Origin: Multifurca ochricompacta
Lineage: Eukaryota > Basidiomycota > Agaricomycetes > Russulales > Russulaceae
Assembly: GCA_022496185.1 (NCBI GenBank)
Contig: WTXG01000028.1
Span: 271,488-335,487 of the forward strand
Length of the DNA stretch: 64,000 bases
Direction of reading: 5' to 3'
Positions 12,059-23,418 of this stretch are shown in pieces. Every line of letters starts with the position of its first letter. Position 1 is the first letter of the stretch. The notes beneath the pieces were generated by a model. That model saw only the letters and a program-made list of their open reading frames with translations, ran no database searches and was not told the origin of the DNA. Made by a program: the position numbers and the translations under genes.

Positions 12059-15000
12059 TCAATCGGGATACATCGCCAATTTTCGGTTTAAGGTAGCATA
12101 GTCAAGTCCACGTAGGCGCAAACAACGTTGGAACAACCGACGATCGATCGGATACTGTAGTCGACTGGCGAGGTGCTGTCCGGCAACAAGCGCTTTGACG
12201 GTGCGGGCGACGAGCCGCTGTTTGTGCACGTTGATCAACGGCTCAAGGTGCATTGACGACGGAAGCGACGGGAGAACATTAAAAACCTCCGGATGCGCGG
12301 GTGCCGAAAAGTTGCCCGACACCGGCTCGATGCTGACTAGCTCTGTTGGCGCGGTAGGGTCGATCAGGTCCGGTAGACGACTAACCCGCTGTAGCGGTGC
12401 GAGGTATATTCCTACATACGTCCAGTTCCAATCAGTATCAGCATTCTTCAGGGAGAGAGAGAGAGGGGGGGGGGAGGAACACTCCAAAAAAAAAAGGAAG
12501 TTGAATTGTCTTTGAGAGGGGAAGTGGGACATACCAAGGAAAGGCACGCCCATAGCAGCCTTCCCATCGGCCAGCTTCCCGCGGGCTGAGCTACGGACTG
12601 AGACCGCTTCCTCAGAGGCACCGGCGGTAAGCTTCGGGTCGGTCAGCTGCGCGACGGCTCTTCGGATGTGCTTGAAATCGTCTGCTGGGTCGGCGAAGGA
12701 AGTGAGATCCTTCAAGATTCGCAGATTGTACAGGTTCACCCGCTCCCACCCGCGCTTCATCGCGCGCGAGACCCAATCGCTCCGTAAGCCGGCGACGATA
12801 GCTACGAGGGCGCTAAAGTTGTTAAGCTGGAAACATTTCTGCACAAATTAAATTAAAAGAAAAGAAAAAAAAAATTAAGATTAAAATTTTGACCCGACTC
12901 ACCCAGGCAACGCGGATGAATTTGGCGGCGAGTGCGGGACGATCCGTAGGTTGCGTATCTACAATCTCGGAGATCACAAAATTCGTGAGCAAGTTGAATC
13001 GCGCGCGGGCGGCGACTAGAGCGCTGGTGCGGTAACCCTCCACACCCTGGGCTTTATAACGGGCACGATCCTTGAGGAACTGGCCCCAGTCGAGCACGTT
13101 GGCAGCCTTTGCGGCCTCAGAGCCCCGCCAGTCGTCCGATACCAGCTCCTCGAACTTGATAGCCAGGAAGAGTTCCCGGTCGATCATCGAGAAGTGGATC
13201 GAGAGGGCGACGGTGGGGACCGAGAGCACCCACGAGCGATGATGATCCCCCGTTCCGGTAGGCGGTATCATGGGCAATCGTGCCGGAGTGGAGGGTATCT
13301 TGGCAACGACCGCCGGAGTGGTACCCGGCGCTGCGAGTCGTCCGCGGCGGATCTCGGCGGGTACAGCATCCTCAATAACAGGTTTTTTATCCTCTGCGGA
13401 ACGCGACGCTATAGGAGGTGCTGCCGCAGGTTGGGGAATAGGACCGGGCACGGACGTCGAACTGTCAAATATCACTCCAAAGGACGATACGTGCCGAACC
13501 GAAGCTGGGGAACCAGGACGCGAGGGAGAGGACACCGTGCTCAATGGCGCGGACCCCTGTGTGCCAGCATCCTCACCAATCTCCGCCTCGCTTGGTTCAT
13601 TTTCACCATCGTCGGAAAGATAGCGAGGTGCCTCGTCACCATAATCGCCAGCCGCGAGACGGTCCCGTATCGTCTTGACCCAATTGTCCACCTTGGTCTC
13701 CTTGGCGCGCTGCTTTTGCGGGTTCATCTGACCCTCAAGACGACGAAGGGCATCCTCGACGTCCCCTTCATCCTCGTCATCGCTCAGAGAATCGATCAAT
13801 GCGTTCACTTGCCATTGATGGATGGTATTCCCCAGCTTTCCCTCCAATGCGCCGGACATCGCACTCGAACGGCGCGAGTTGGACGCGCTCGCACTCGATT
13901 CGTCCTGCGAGGCGAATCCCATCGAAGACACGCTCTCTCGATTTCGATCCACAAACTCAAAATCCCGTCTAAGCGGCAGGCGACGCGGCAATTTCCTCAG
14001 CCCAGACTGTGCCACGGGCCCCTCCGACGTCTCCGAGGATGTGTCAGAAAAATCGAGATCGTCTATCGAGACGACGTCCTGCTGCAATGATCGGTCCTGC
14101 ACAGATCGGCCCTGCATAGAGCGCCGTGCATGGAAAGTCGACTGCGGGGGGACCAGCATGCCATAGCTCGAGGAGGAACTCGTAGAGCTCGTCGAGGAAC
14201 GGCTGCTCGTCTCTGCGCGCAAAAAAGGAACCTTGACAATTGTGACCGTGTTTGGTGCCACGACTTCTTGCGCCACCTCAACAACTTCTTCCTCATCCAC
14301 AGTGATGGAATCCCGCGAGGGTGGCGCATAGGACGTTATTGGTGCAGGCTTAAGAGAATCTGCAACATTGTCTGGCGTAAAGGCAGGCGGGGGGGTGGGA
14401 GGGATCGGATGGGGTGGATCCAAAGACGGCAGGGGATCCACTGGCAATGGCGGAGGCAGGCGTAAGGGCGGTAGGGTTGGGGGCGCTGGAGGTATAGAGC
14501 TCGAAGACGGGCGGTGTGTCTCAACCTGGATCATTTTGAGATACTGCTCCATTCCTCCACGAACCTGGATTAAATCTCCCTCTCCATTCGACTCTAGATC
14601 GAACGCAGAGACTTCCATGAGCCCTAGATTACCCATATTGCGCGATCCGGGGTTCAGCGCGCGCTTCCAGCGACCGAGTCGGCCCATAGTATTTGCAAGC
14701 GCGCGTGACAACGCGTTTGGAGGGTGCGACGGAAGGGAAGCAGTGGGTGACACACTCGCCGACAAAGACGGACGATGTTCCAAGATGGCTCGGTGTAGAG
14801 GTTGCTGGATCATGGCGGCGCCGTCCGCGCCAATAACGCCCTTGGCTTTTATGAAGCCAGACGTCCCAAGCAGCGCGGATGGCTCAGCTATAAAATCCAA
14901 GTCCAAGTCTTCGTCATTGATAGAAGAAGACCTTCGCGTGACTCCATTCGGCGTGCCAACCCCGCTGCTGGGCTTGGACATCGACGCTCGGGGGCGCTGG

Positions 15001-17582
15001 GAATACGCCTCCTTAGCATCTCGCGCGACAGACATCAGCTTACGCACGATACTCTACATCACAGCCGTCGTCAGAAGCGAGGTAATGCCGAGAAGCAGGC
15101 CGCTAGGTCTCACCGTCGCGTCGGTGTGCTTCTGCAGTATTGGATCCCGCCGAAGGGTATTCAGCCAGCTCGCCAACAAGAGGCGGAGCTCACGATTAGG
15201 CACAAAGTCCACGGCGAAAAAGGTCAACAACCAGTACCGAATCGCTACAAACGTCCGGACGCGAACAACCCGGCGTACCATCTCGTCCTCGCCACCCACG
15301 CCACGGCCGAGTGCCCAATGAAAGCGACAGATTAGCAAGTGGCAGAGATCAAGTGTGGTGATGTAGGAACGGTAAGTGAGGAAAAAAACAAGTAATTCAT
15401 CGTAATCCAAAGCGCTCGTGAGCTGGGCCAGCCACCGCTCGATCGTCGCGGCCACGAGCACACGCTCGCGTTCAGGACCATCCGTTGTCACGCGTAGGTG
15501 CACAAACTCGCCACTGCTTCGCCGCGACGTTTGCGAGTCGTCTACATAGGACTCTCGTGCGACCGTTCCCCAGATGACGAAACGTGGATCGTCACGCGGT
15601 GCGGCGCTGTCCTCTGCGATGAGCGTCATCTTGATTACAGCTGAGTCTGCGGGATCCTCGAGAAGTCGCTCAAGTACAGGAAGACCGCGGTAGGTCTGCA
15701 ACACGTCAAATACTTCGGTCGAGTAGCGCGTGTGCATAGAGGTCGCATCCGTTGGGATGAATGTCGGATCGGAGAGGTTGGGACGAGGGGACGATAATAA
15801 GGGCGACGGAGATCGGGTTGGAGACACTGAGGTGGGTTCTTCATCTTGTTCCTCAGGGACCAAAGACAGCGGACGATCGCCCTGCTCATCTGATGAGCCA
15901 AGCCCCGGGGGTAGAGAAGGCGCTCCTTCAGCGACCGGCGATTCGCTAGTAGTCAAGGAGCTGATGGGAGCCAAGCCGCTTGGGTATGCAATCCTCAATG
16001 GCGCATCTGCTCTAGCTGTCATTCCAGATTCGAATGATTGCATCTCCCGCAATAGTGGCACGTGCAAATATCCTTCAGTTGGCCTTGCCGGTGCGGGTGA
16101 TTCGAAATGAACCCCCGAACCGAATGGGTTGAATGAACCAGTGCTAGGGGCAAATTCGGAGCCGTGTGAGTGGGAACGCGAGCTGATCGGAGATGACGGT
16201 CCGCTATCCGCATCCCAACGCATGACGTCCGCGAAACCATCGCGTATCAGGGAAGCAGCTTGTGAAGCTGGAACTGGGTCATCAGGCGGTGAGTATATCG
16301 GCAGGCGCGGAAGATCTGCTGCGGTGACGCTCTGAGAGTGGCCCCGCGCAGGTGGGGGCGGTGGTGGCAAGGGGTCAGCGGAGATCTGGGGGTTCGAACG
16401 TGCCTTGCGAAGCTTGCGCAAGGGGGTGAACGCGTATTTGCAGCGACATCGCCACTGCGCGCACTGGTACTGGGAAACATTGTGCCTGGAAGAAACGCAT
16501 GCATACTCATCCGACCTTTGCGGGACGCATTGCGCTCTGAACGTATTGTGTAACCTTGTGACTTACGACGTGTCTGGTCTTGTCGTGTATCTGGAGACGA
16601 AGGGGGCTGTTCGAGCTGCATTGTCGTGCGATGCTCTGCGTCAGCGGCTGGGGCAGACTGATCACGGTGCCTGAGCCGCGGAAGTAGGTGGTCAGCTTCC
16701 TCGTGGGAATGACATAGTATTGTGTACGTACCCAACGCGATACATTTGTTTGCCATGCTGATTTACAAATGCGGTAATGGCATACGGCGAACGGTGGTCC
16801 TTGTCGACCTTGATAAGACGATCATATCGTTTCTTCAGCTCATGTGCGGCTTGACCAGACGACGTCTCGACAAACGAGCCGTCGGCTGTGTCGTGGGCGT
16901 AACGATAAACGTAACGAGATAGAAGAAGTCAGCAAAAAGAAAAAAAGGCAAAGAAAGGAGAAGAGGCATGCTGGACGTCCTGTCACTTTTCAAGGGCACC
17001 CACGTGGCCGGGCCCTGAAGTGATCATTTTGACATGAAACGCGAGCCCGAGAATGGAAGCCTGAATCGCCACAGGAAACGGAACGTGATCGAGAGAGATA
17101 CGTTCCACCGGGGATGCAGGCAACTCTACCAGCATGAAGTACGGGGCTGTGCCTCGAGTTGACGACATGGAGGCATCCAAGCGGTAGGGCGTGCTACGCG
17201 ACGGACGGCGATATATGCACCATGGAAAGACAAAGTGCGATATACAATGCGATCACAAAAACTCACGTGCGATTGAGATGTCGACGGACGCAATCTCCGG
17301 AGGAAGGTCATCAAATCCTACGCCACCTTCGTCTTCGCTCACGTCAACAAAAGAAAAGGAGGTCTGAGAGAGATTCGCAGATGGTGTGGGAATGGGAAGA
17401 CGGAGGTGGCTGGAGTTACCAGGAAGCACGGAGCTCGGCTTTACTGATTCTGTGGGAGAGCTTTCTGGCGGGAAAGGAGAGGAGCAGATAGAAGAGGTGG
17501 GCAAATGTGAGAGAATAGGCGTTGAAACCTGGGATGTGTCGTCGTCGTCGTCTGAGATGAGAAGATCTGGTGGCTGCGACAT
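12059..17582 (-). CDS. Large Ras-type guanine nucleotide exchange factor (Lte1/Cdc25-like)
   Basis: Eight exons join with consistent phases: 17582-17267, 17152-17000, 16885-16732, 16657-16567, 16469-15114, 15053-12903, 12838-12535 and 12411-12059, giving about 1625 residues. The N-terminus (MSQPPDLLISDDDDD) is acidic/serine-rich. A Cys-rich patch (CAQWRCRCKYAF) precedes a long disordered Pro/Ser region. The RasGEF N-terminal (REM) domain lies around FFLTYRSYITTLDLCHLL and RYWLLTFFAVDF. The C-terminal catalytic RasGEF domain runs from SIHFSMIDRELFLAIKFEEL through NFSALVAIVAGLRSDWVSR to VPFLGIYLAPLQRVSRLPDL. Such proteins load GTP on Ras-family GTPases; fungal Lte1 acts in mitotic exit and polarity. 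An in-frame TAG near 15054 is not a break: it falls inside a 60-nt intron (15054-15113). Whether the first four exons belong to the same transcript rests on phase agreement alone. Confidence 0.8.
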
Positions 17583-18079
17583 GATAAATGAGAAAACAAA
17601 AGTGGCGTTGCGTGAATGGTCGAAAGCACGAGAAGGAATTTCAATAATAGCGATCTAGCAAGGCATAAGAAAAGGGTCGAATGGGCGTGGACTACAAAGC
17701 GTTGGGTGATTCGTTGTTCTCCGTTGTCGTTAGTAGCGTTAAGGCATACGAAGAACTGATTGGGAAACAGTCATTCCTCGAGGTTCAACACTTTAAAAAT
17801 TGAGCTGAAAATCAGAAAAAATGATAGACCAAGTTGGAGAGACAGAGGACTCACAAAGATTGGTCGACCTTGACGCCTTTTCCTTGTACTTGTACCCAAA
17901 GACCCAAAGACAATTACAATGACACATGACTAAGCGTGACAGTTGGCTAGTAACGTGTGACAAGACGCGACTTTCCCGTCACGCTTCCAATTATTACACT
18001 TCACTTCACTTCACTTCACTTCACTACTCTTCTGAGTCTCAGTTGTCGCGTCCTACCCACCAAGCCGCTTCTACCCACT
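17583..18079. other. Divergent promoter region, RasGEF / asf1
   Basis: About 500 bp between two divergent starts, with no gene. Contains a TTCAC/CTTCA tandem repeat (about 17998-18025), 55 bp upstream of the asf1 ATG. Confidence 0.5.
17998..18025 (+). repeat. CTTCA pentamer tandem repeat
   Basis: Five consecutive TTCAC units lie shortly upstream of the asf1 start. They may be a promoter tract; this is inference. Confidence 0.7.
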
Positions 18080-18850
18080 ATGTCAATTGTTACTATTAGA
18101 GTTCGCATTTCACAGTTCATCTCTCTTATTTTTTGACTTACATGGACGATTACAGAATGTACAGTTTCTCAACAACCCCGCACAATTTATGGATACTTAC
18201 CGCTTCCGTGTTACTTTCGAGTGCATAGCTGGGTTGAAAGAGGGTGCGTATCTCAACTATGTCACCAGACTACTTCAGTCCCAGCTATTATTTCTCATTT
18301 AGACCTTGAGTGGCGCCTCATTTACGTCGCTTCACCTGGTAATGAGGAACTCGATCAAGAGCTAGATGACTGTCTGGTTGGCCCCGTGCCTGTCGGTGTT
18401 AATGCATTCGAGTTTGAGGGCTCCCCACCATCCCCACAAAGCATTCCTCCAGATGATGTGCTCGGTGTGGCAGCCCTGATCCTGACAGGATCGTACCGAA
18501 ATCAAGAATTCGTTCGCGTTGGATATTACCAAAATACGGAGTATGACAACGAGGAAATGAGATCAGCGCCACCTGACAAGATCCAGTTCGACAGGCTGAT
18601 GAGGGACATAAGTGCAAAACCTAGGGTGACGAGGTTCCAAATCAAATGGTGCGTGTTATCCTGTGCATTGAATCGCGATTTAGCCCTGAGAGGTGCATGT
18701 AGGGACGTTTCACCACAATCAGATAGAGTAACCGCAGCTGGAGCGGGAACTTCGGCAGCTGTTCCCTCCGCAGATGATCTAGAAGGGGATAATGAAGATA
18801 CAACGACGGAGGGTCCGGAACAGACAAATGGTACAACGCCTGACTCGTAG
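18080..18850 (+). CDS. asf1: Histone chaperone Asf1
   Basis: Asf1 carries H3-H4 dimers for nucleosome assembly and works with CAF-1 and HIRA in the nucleus. Exons 18080-18100 (MSIVTIR), 18156-18243, 18303-18648 and 18703-18850 give about 200 residues. The conserved Ig-like core is nearly complete: NVQFLNNPAQFMDTYRF, FECIAGLKEDLEWRLIYV, DDCLVGPVPVGVNAFEFE, VGYYQNTEYDNEEM and RVTRFQIKW at its end. The C-terminal tail is acidic and low in complexity (EGDNEDTTTEGPEQ), as in fungal Asf1. The ATG at 18080 is fixed by the highly conserved MSIVT start. The last intron (18649-18702) is 54 nt, a multiple of three with no stop, so its retention would still give a full-length protein. Confidence 0.95.
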
Positions 18851-19197
18851 CCCTTGGTGGCATGTACAGTTACAGTTATAGTTGTATTTTTCTATATTCC
18901 CCTCCTCTTCTTCTCTAGATCACGTGATGCGAGTAACCATGGACCAAGGAACCAAGCCCAAGGGACAAAGGGACTCAATACGACACACGGAAACACGGAA
19001 AAAGGAGCGGGATCGAGATAATACATTTATATAAACAATATATACAAATATTGTCAGTTGCTGTCAGAAATGACGTCAATCTATTCACGTGCTGGTCACT
19101 CCTTGGCGGATGTGACGAAAGGGTCACCTTCATAAATCCTCATTGCGAATTGCAACTTGTTGTCGTACTATTTCCCCCTCTTCTGACCTAACCCACC
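18851..19197. other. Intergenic, no gene seen
   Basis: About 350 bp between asf1 and the next plus-strand gene. It has an AT-rich patch around 19020-19050 and no open frame of note. Confidence 0.5.
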
Positions 19198-20281
19198 ATG
19201 GCCAGCTCCTGGAAAGATGATATTCTTCTCAAAGTGATTCATCCCTTTTTTATTTCTCCTGATCTTTGCTCATAACCCCTTCGCACAGATTGTAAACGTA
19301 CTGGTCTACCTCTTTTTCCTTGGTTCAAATGTGTACATCACCTTGGTACCTCACGACGTTTACACCCATGGCAAAGAGACATATATCACCCCTTCTCCAT
19401 GGGCATTCCTCTTATGGTACGCATATTTAGAATGGTTTCCTTCTTGTGATTTAGTATCCATTCAGGTCATTAATTCACCTCCTCTTGTTGGGCACTATCA
19501 TCTACCAATTCACTGCTGAAGGAAAGAAGGTCATCGTCGACGGAATTTCCTGGCGTTTCCCACTTTTGGCTGTTCTCAACGCTATTTATGTGAATCTATG
19601 GGCTACAAACCACTATGTAGTTGGTGTGTGCATGTACTCCTCGTGGTAAACGTGCATGCGTGCTAACCATGAGGCTCGTAGCATTCATATTTGCCCTCTT
19701 TGTCAGCTCCTCCGTAACAGTGCGTGTCTCGTGGAACACGTCTGTTGACTCGCTAATGGGTATCCGCAGCATATCTACTATGTCGTCAAGAAATTCCACT
19801 CTCCCACGAGCCTCGCGGACGAGCTCTTTGTCCACCTTCCGTTTTCACTCTACCACGGCTGGACAACCGTTCTTGTGATGCTTACAGCATTTGAAGCTTT
19901 TGGTACCGACGCTGGCGAACACCACGCTGGCATCTGGACCAATGTCTTTGTCTTCCTCGGGCTGTACGTTTCTCCCTTATATCACCTTAATACATTTGTT
20001 TACACCTCACATCAAAAAAAAAAAGGTTTTTCTTCGAGGCTACGGCCGCAGCGTATGCGTTCTCCACTCCCGAAGGCGATCTCCCGGCGGCCATCGCGAT
20101 CACGTGGTCGCTCTTTGCGATATTCGACCATCAACGCACTCCATTTATTCATTGGTCTGCTCTTGCATTCGCCCTTCTTTCCCTGGTCTGGGTGCTTAAG
20201 GGTGCTGCTGGTCTCGCCACCACCTGGCGTCACGGAGGCATCGTCCTTGAAGATGAGGAGCGTGCATCCCTTACTCGCTAA
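19198..20281 (+). CDS. Polytopic membrane protein, unknown function
   Basis: Six exons with matching phases (19198-19233, 19289-19416, 19466-19623, 19682-19719, 19770-19963, 20026-20281) give about 269 residues. The start [12 protein letters not shown] is followed by [15 protein letters not shown], then [60 protein letters not shown], a helix around [32 protein letters not shown] and a last pair of helices ending [12 protein letters not shown]. About seven membrane segments can be counted. The C-terminus is charged and short. I recognise the pattern as a widespread fungal membrane family but know no biochemical role. Splice choice at exons 1 and 3 is based on phase and could differ by a few codons. 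Confidence 0.7.
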
Positions 20282-20735
20282 GCACGAAATTCTCTGCTAC
20301 AAGTCTTTTTTTGTTTTTTTGATGTGCTAATCACCGTTCCTTTCTCTTCTCTTGATTTCTCGTACGTACGAAGTGATCTGTAATATGTAACGCCAAGGGA
20401 ATCAATTATGTTTGTCATTGCTGTTTCTTTCTCTCATTTCATGTTGGTCATGTGTATCCGACGCGGTGTTCACGTGACTCTGTTTACCGTCAACGAGCGA
20501 TCGCGGCACAGCGGAGCGTGAATCCGTTGCTCCTTGGTACCGAACTCTCATCATCTTCATTCACGCATATCTTCCCCGCGCGTTCATCACATTTATTAGC
20601 CGAACTTGTTTACTCGCACTCCACTGCGTCTTCCTTCCCTTTTCCCCAGGTTTCTTCCTTTGCCTCAGGTAAGGTATCTGTGTACCTTACATGCAAAATC
20701 CCCCTGACCATCAGGTATGCATCAGGTTTCAAGGC
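20282..20735. other. Intergenic / 5' region of H2A.Z
   Basis: No separate gene seen. The stretch leads into the H2A.Z start and contains pyrimidine-rich runs (about 20630-20660) typical of fungal promoters or leader introns. Confidence 0.4.
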
Positions 20736-21281
20736 ATGCCACCAAAAGGCGCGAAGGGGGGCAAGTCCAAAATCAGTGATGCCCCTACAACCGAGGCCAA
20801 AGTATTCCAGACCCGTAGCGCGAAAGCAGGCCTTCAGGTCTGTTACTTTCTCCTTCGCGCACGCATAGGGTCTGATCGGTGTCACGCGGGGTCGTTAATA
20901 GTTTCCTGTTGGCCGTATTCACAGATACTTAAAGCAGCGGACGCAAAATAATGTCCGTATCGGTGCAAAAGCGGCTGTCTATACCTCGGCTATTCTAGAG
21001 TACCTTACAGCCGAAGTCTTAGAACTCGCAGGTGCGCCACATACTTCCGTTTATTGGGCCTCCCCTTGTGCTCAAGCTCCGCGCGATTAGGCAACGCATC
21101 GAAAGATCTTCGCGTCAAGCGCATCACACCACGGCATTTACAACTTGCAATTCGAGGGGATGAAGAGCTAGACACGCTCGTACGAGCAACGATAGCAGGC
21201 GGTGGTGTCTTGCCGTTTATTCATAAGAGCTTAACTGTAGGAAAGGTTATTGCAAAGAAGCCGGAAGGTGCATCAGTATGA
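20736..21281 (+). CDS. htz1: Histone variant H2A.Z
   Basis: The H2A.Z variant replaces H2A near promoters and at chromatin boundaries. Exons 20736-20837, 20902-21031 and 21091-21281 encode about 140 residues. [16 protein letters not shown] is followed by [27 protein letters not shown], the helix [55 protein letters not shown] and a short tail. RIHRYLK, the loop [15 protein letters not shown] and the acidic-patch residues DEELD mark H2A.Z as opposed to canonical H2A. One conserved position differs: LPFIHKSL has Phe where most H2A.Z proteins have His (LPHIHKSL). Start chosen at MPPKGAKGG; an upstream in-frame sequence has no good ATG. Confidence 0.93.
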
Positions 21282-22010
21282 AGTACGTACGCATGATAAT
21301 ATTTCCTTGGTTTGAGGTGCACTAACACTTTAGTTTTTAGGCGTCGGGGTATGTAATACGACCCGAGCATTGGTCATAATTACTATTGGTTGTATCTCTA
21401 TATTTGGGGGTTTTTTTTAACTACAGCGCTGCTTGCTCTCACTGAATGCACTTTCCTGGGCGAGTCCGTTATCACGATGGGTACCGTGGGCCTCAATTAT
21501 TTATTACTGAAGGTTCCACTCTTCAATGAGTAGTCCTATTTGGTGGTTTGTTTTTGTTACATGGCCTTGTACATGGCCTTGCCCTTTAACCCTATTGTCG
21601 CTTGGAACAATCGTTTTGTTTCAAAAGTAGCTTTTCTTGGTCGATATTGAGAGAATTTTTATGCCCACTTGTCATTTGGGATTCTGTGACTGCAGTCGGT
21701 GAGAACGCAGTACAACGGAGTGCGCGTTTTGGGAGATATGACGCTACTGCCCTTCCGACTGGAAAATAATAATTGGACGTCAGCTGCAATGTATTATGAT
21801 GCAACCTTATCGTTAATGTGGTGTAAGTTTATCGTCCCAATGGTGTTATGATTAGATGATACAAAAACAGAAATCAAGATAAGTGTGAACTTAACTTAGA
21901 GGCCCCACCATAAGTGTTTTGGACCCCCGTTGCAAGAGCTGAACTAACGAAATTTACAGTTGTAAATTTCTTTCCAATCATCCCTAGGTTTCTTTATACA
22001 TTAGCTTATA
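21282..22010. other. Intergenic between convergent genes
   Basis: About 730 bp with no supported gene between the 3' ends of H2A.Z and the dehydrogenase. It has a T-run at 21410-21420 and a direct repeat ATGGCCTTG near 21560-21585. Confidence 0.5.
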
Positions 22011-23418
22011 CTACATAGGAAGACTCAACCCGATATCGGCGGTTGTGTTCAACAGTCTGCCTTCCATCCCTCCCTCGACCATGAGCACCTGACCGGTGAT
22101 ATGTCCTGAGACTTTGGCCGAAGCGAGAAAAACGATCTGATTTGCGACGTCTGTCGCCTCGGCGACCTTCCTCAGCGGTGTCCTGGAATGCGAGGTTGTT
22201 TAAAGAAATAAAATCAGTTGACCCGTATCCACTGGGTGAAAAGAACGGGAAACGTACGTTGCTAAAGCACGATAGACCGTTTTTGGATTCTGGAGAGCCT
22301 CGTGGGCCATCGGCGTACGTACCCATCCAGGTGCGACGCAGTTGACTCGCGCACGTGGTGCAATCTGTACAATTTCGTTCTTGAGCGAGAGGGTGAGGCC
22401 ATACATTATCGCTTTTGTTTTTATATCGGACCAGCCAAAACGAATCACCAAGTATCGTGTTGGTTAGTTAGGTTTGGGAAGAAGGCCCAACAGAAAAAAT
22501 AAAAAGAGAGGGAGATGAGGAGGGATGGAGGGAGGGACCTCACCACTTTTGCTAGCAGCATAATCCGCGTGCAGGGCTTCGCCGTACTTCCCTGCCGTAC
22601 TCCCGACAAAGACGATCGCCGCACGTTGTCCAAACTCCCACCCAACTCCATCTTCATCACTTCCCCCGCTCCTTCCTGTTTGCACGTGTGACGGTCGTGG
22701 CGGCTTAGGCGATGACCCCGCCGCGCCACGTACACCGAGCTCGAGCCTGCGCATATACTCCCGCGCGACGAGGAACGAAGACGTCAAGTTATTACTGAAC
22801 GTACGTTCCCACTGCTCAAGCGGCATGTCCCTGAGCGGAACGTCGGCGGACACGGACACGCCGTGGTTGATCACCGCGACCTCCACCTCGCCCCACTTTA
22901 CTCCTGCCTCGTTGTTACTTCCGGGGTTGGACCAGTCGCAGAAGCAAAAGCGAAACCAGCAACAGGAGGAGAAGGAGTAGCAGTAGCAGTAGCAGTAGAG
23001 AAGAGCGCCTGGACTTGTGCTTCGTTCGTCAGGTCTGCCTGTACCATGCGCAGACGAGGACCGGACGGGTAAAAGCGATGATTACCCGTTCCCGTGCTAG
23101 GAGGTACTAATAGTTGGACGAGGGCGGTGTTGCTCGTGCGATACTGTGCGGTTACGCGTGCTCCGTGCTCTAAGTGACCCGTTATACATTATCGCCATAT
23201 TTTCTTTTTTTTTTCCTTTTGGCGATACTAGGTACGCACCTAGGAAGAGTCGCGTCGTCTCGAGGCCGATTCCGCCGTTCGCGCCTGTATACGATGGGGG
23301 ATCAGATCAGGTAACGATCAGTTTGGCCAGGGCAACCGGTACACCTCTTCGGCGGCCTTGCTGTACGCGTTTACTCACCGGTAACAAGCACATGGACGTC
23401 TTTTAGGTCGAGATCCAT
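22011..23418 (-). CDS. Short-chain dehydrogenase/reductase (SDR)
   Basis: A classical SDR, an NAD(P)H-dependent oxidoreductase with a Rossmann fold. MDLDLKDVHVLVTG joins ANGGIGLETTRLFL (the TGxxxGIG cofactor motif), then HGARVTAQYRTSN, INHGVSV (the NAG/NHG motif), VFVGSTAGKYGE with the catalytic Ser, DYAASKS (YxxxK active site), VNCVAPGWVRTPM and, at the end, GHITGQVLMVEGGM. Exons by phase: 23418-23379, 23284-23240, 23169-22544, 22411-22258 and 22182-22011. Exon 3 contains a Thr/Ala-rich insert and a frame change near 22930; either a further intron (GTTGCT to AGTAAAG) or a one-base loss is needed there. The 'YAASKS' loop also follows a Pro/Ser/Gly insert of about 30 residues. The substrate cannot be told. 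Confidence 0.85.

Noticed and set aside
15054..15056. In-frame TAG splitting the RasGEF into two frames
   Set aside because: It lies inside a 60-nt intron with donor GTGAGA at 15113 and acceptor TAG at 15054; phases on both sides agree.
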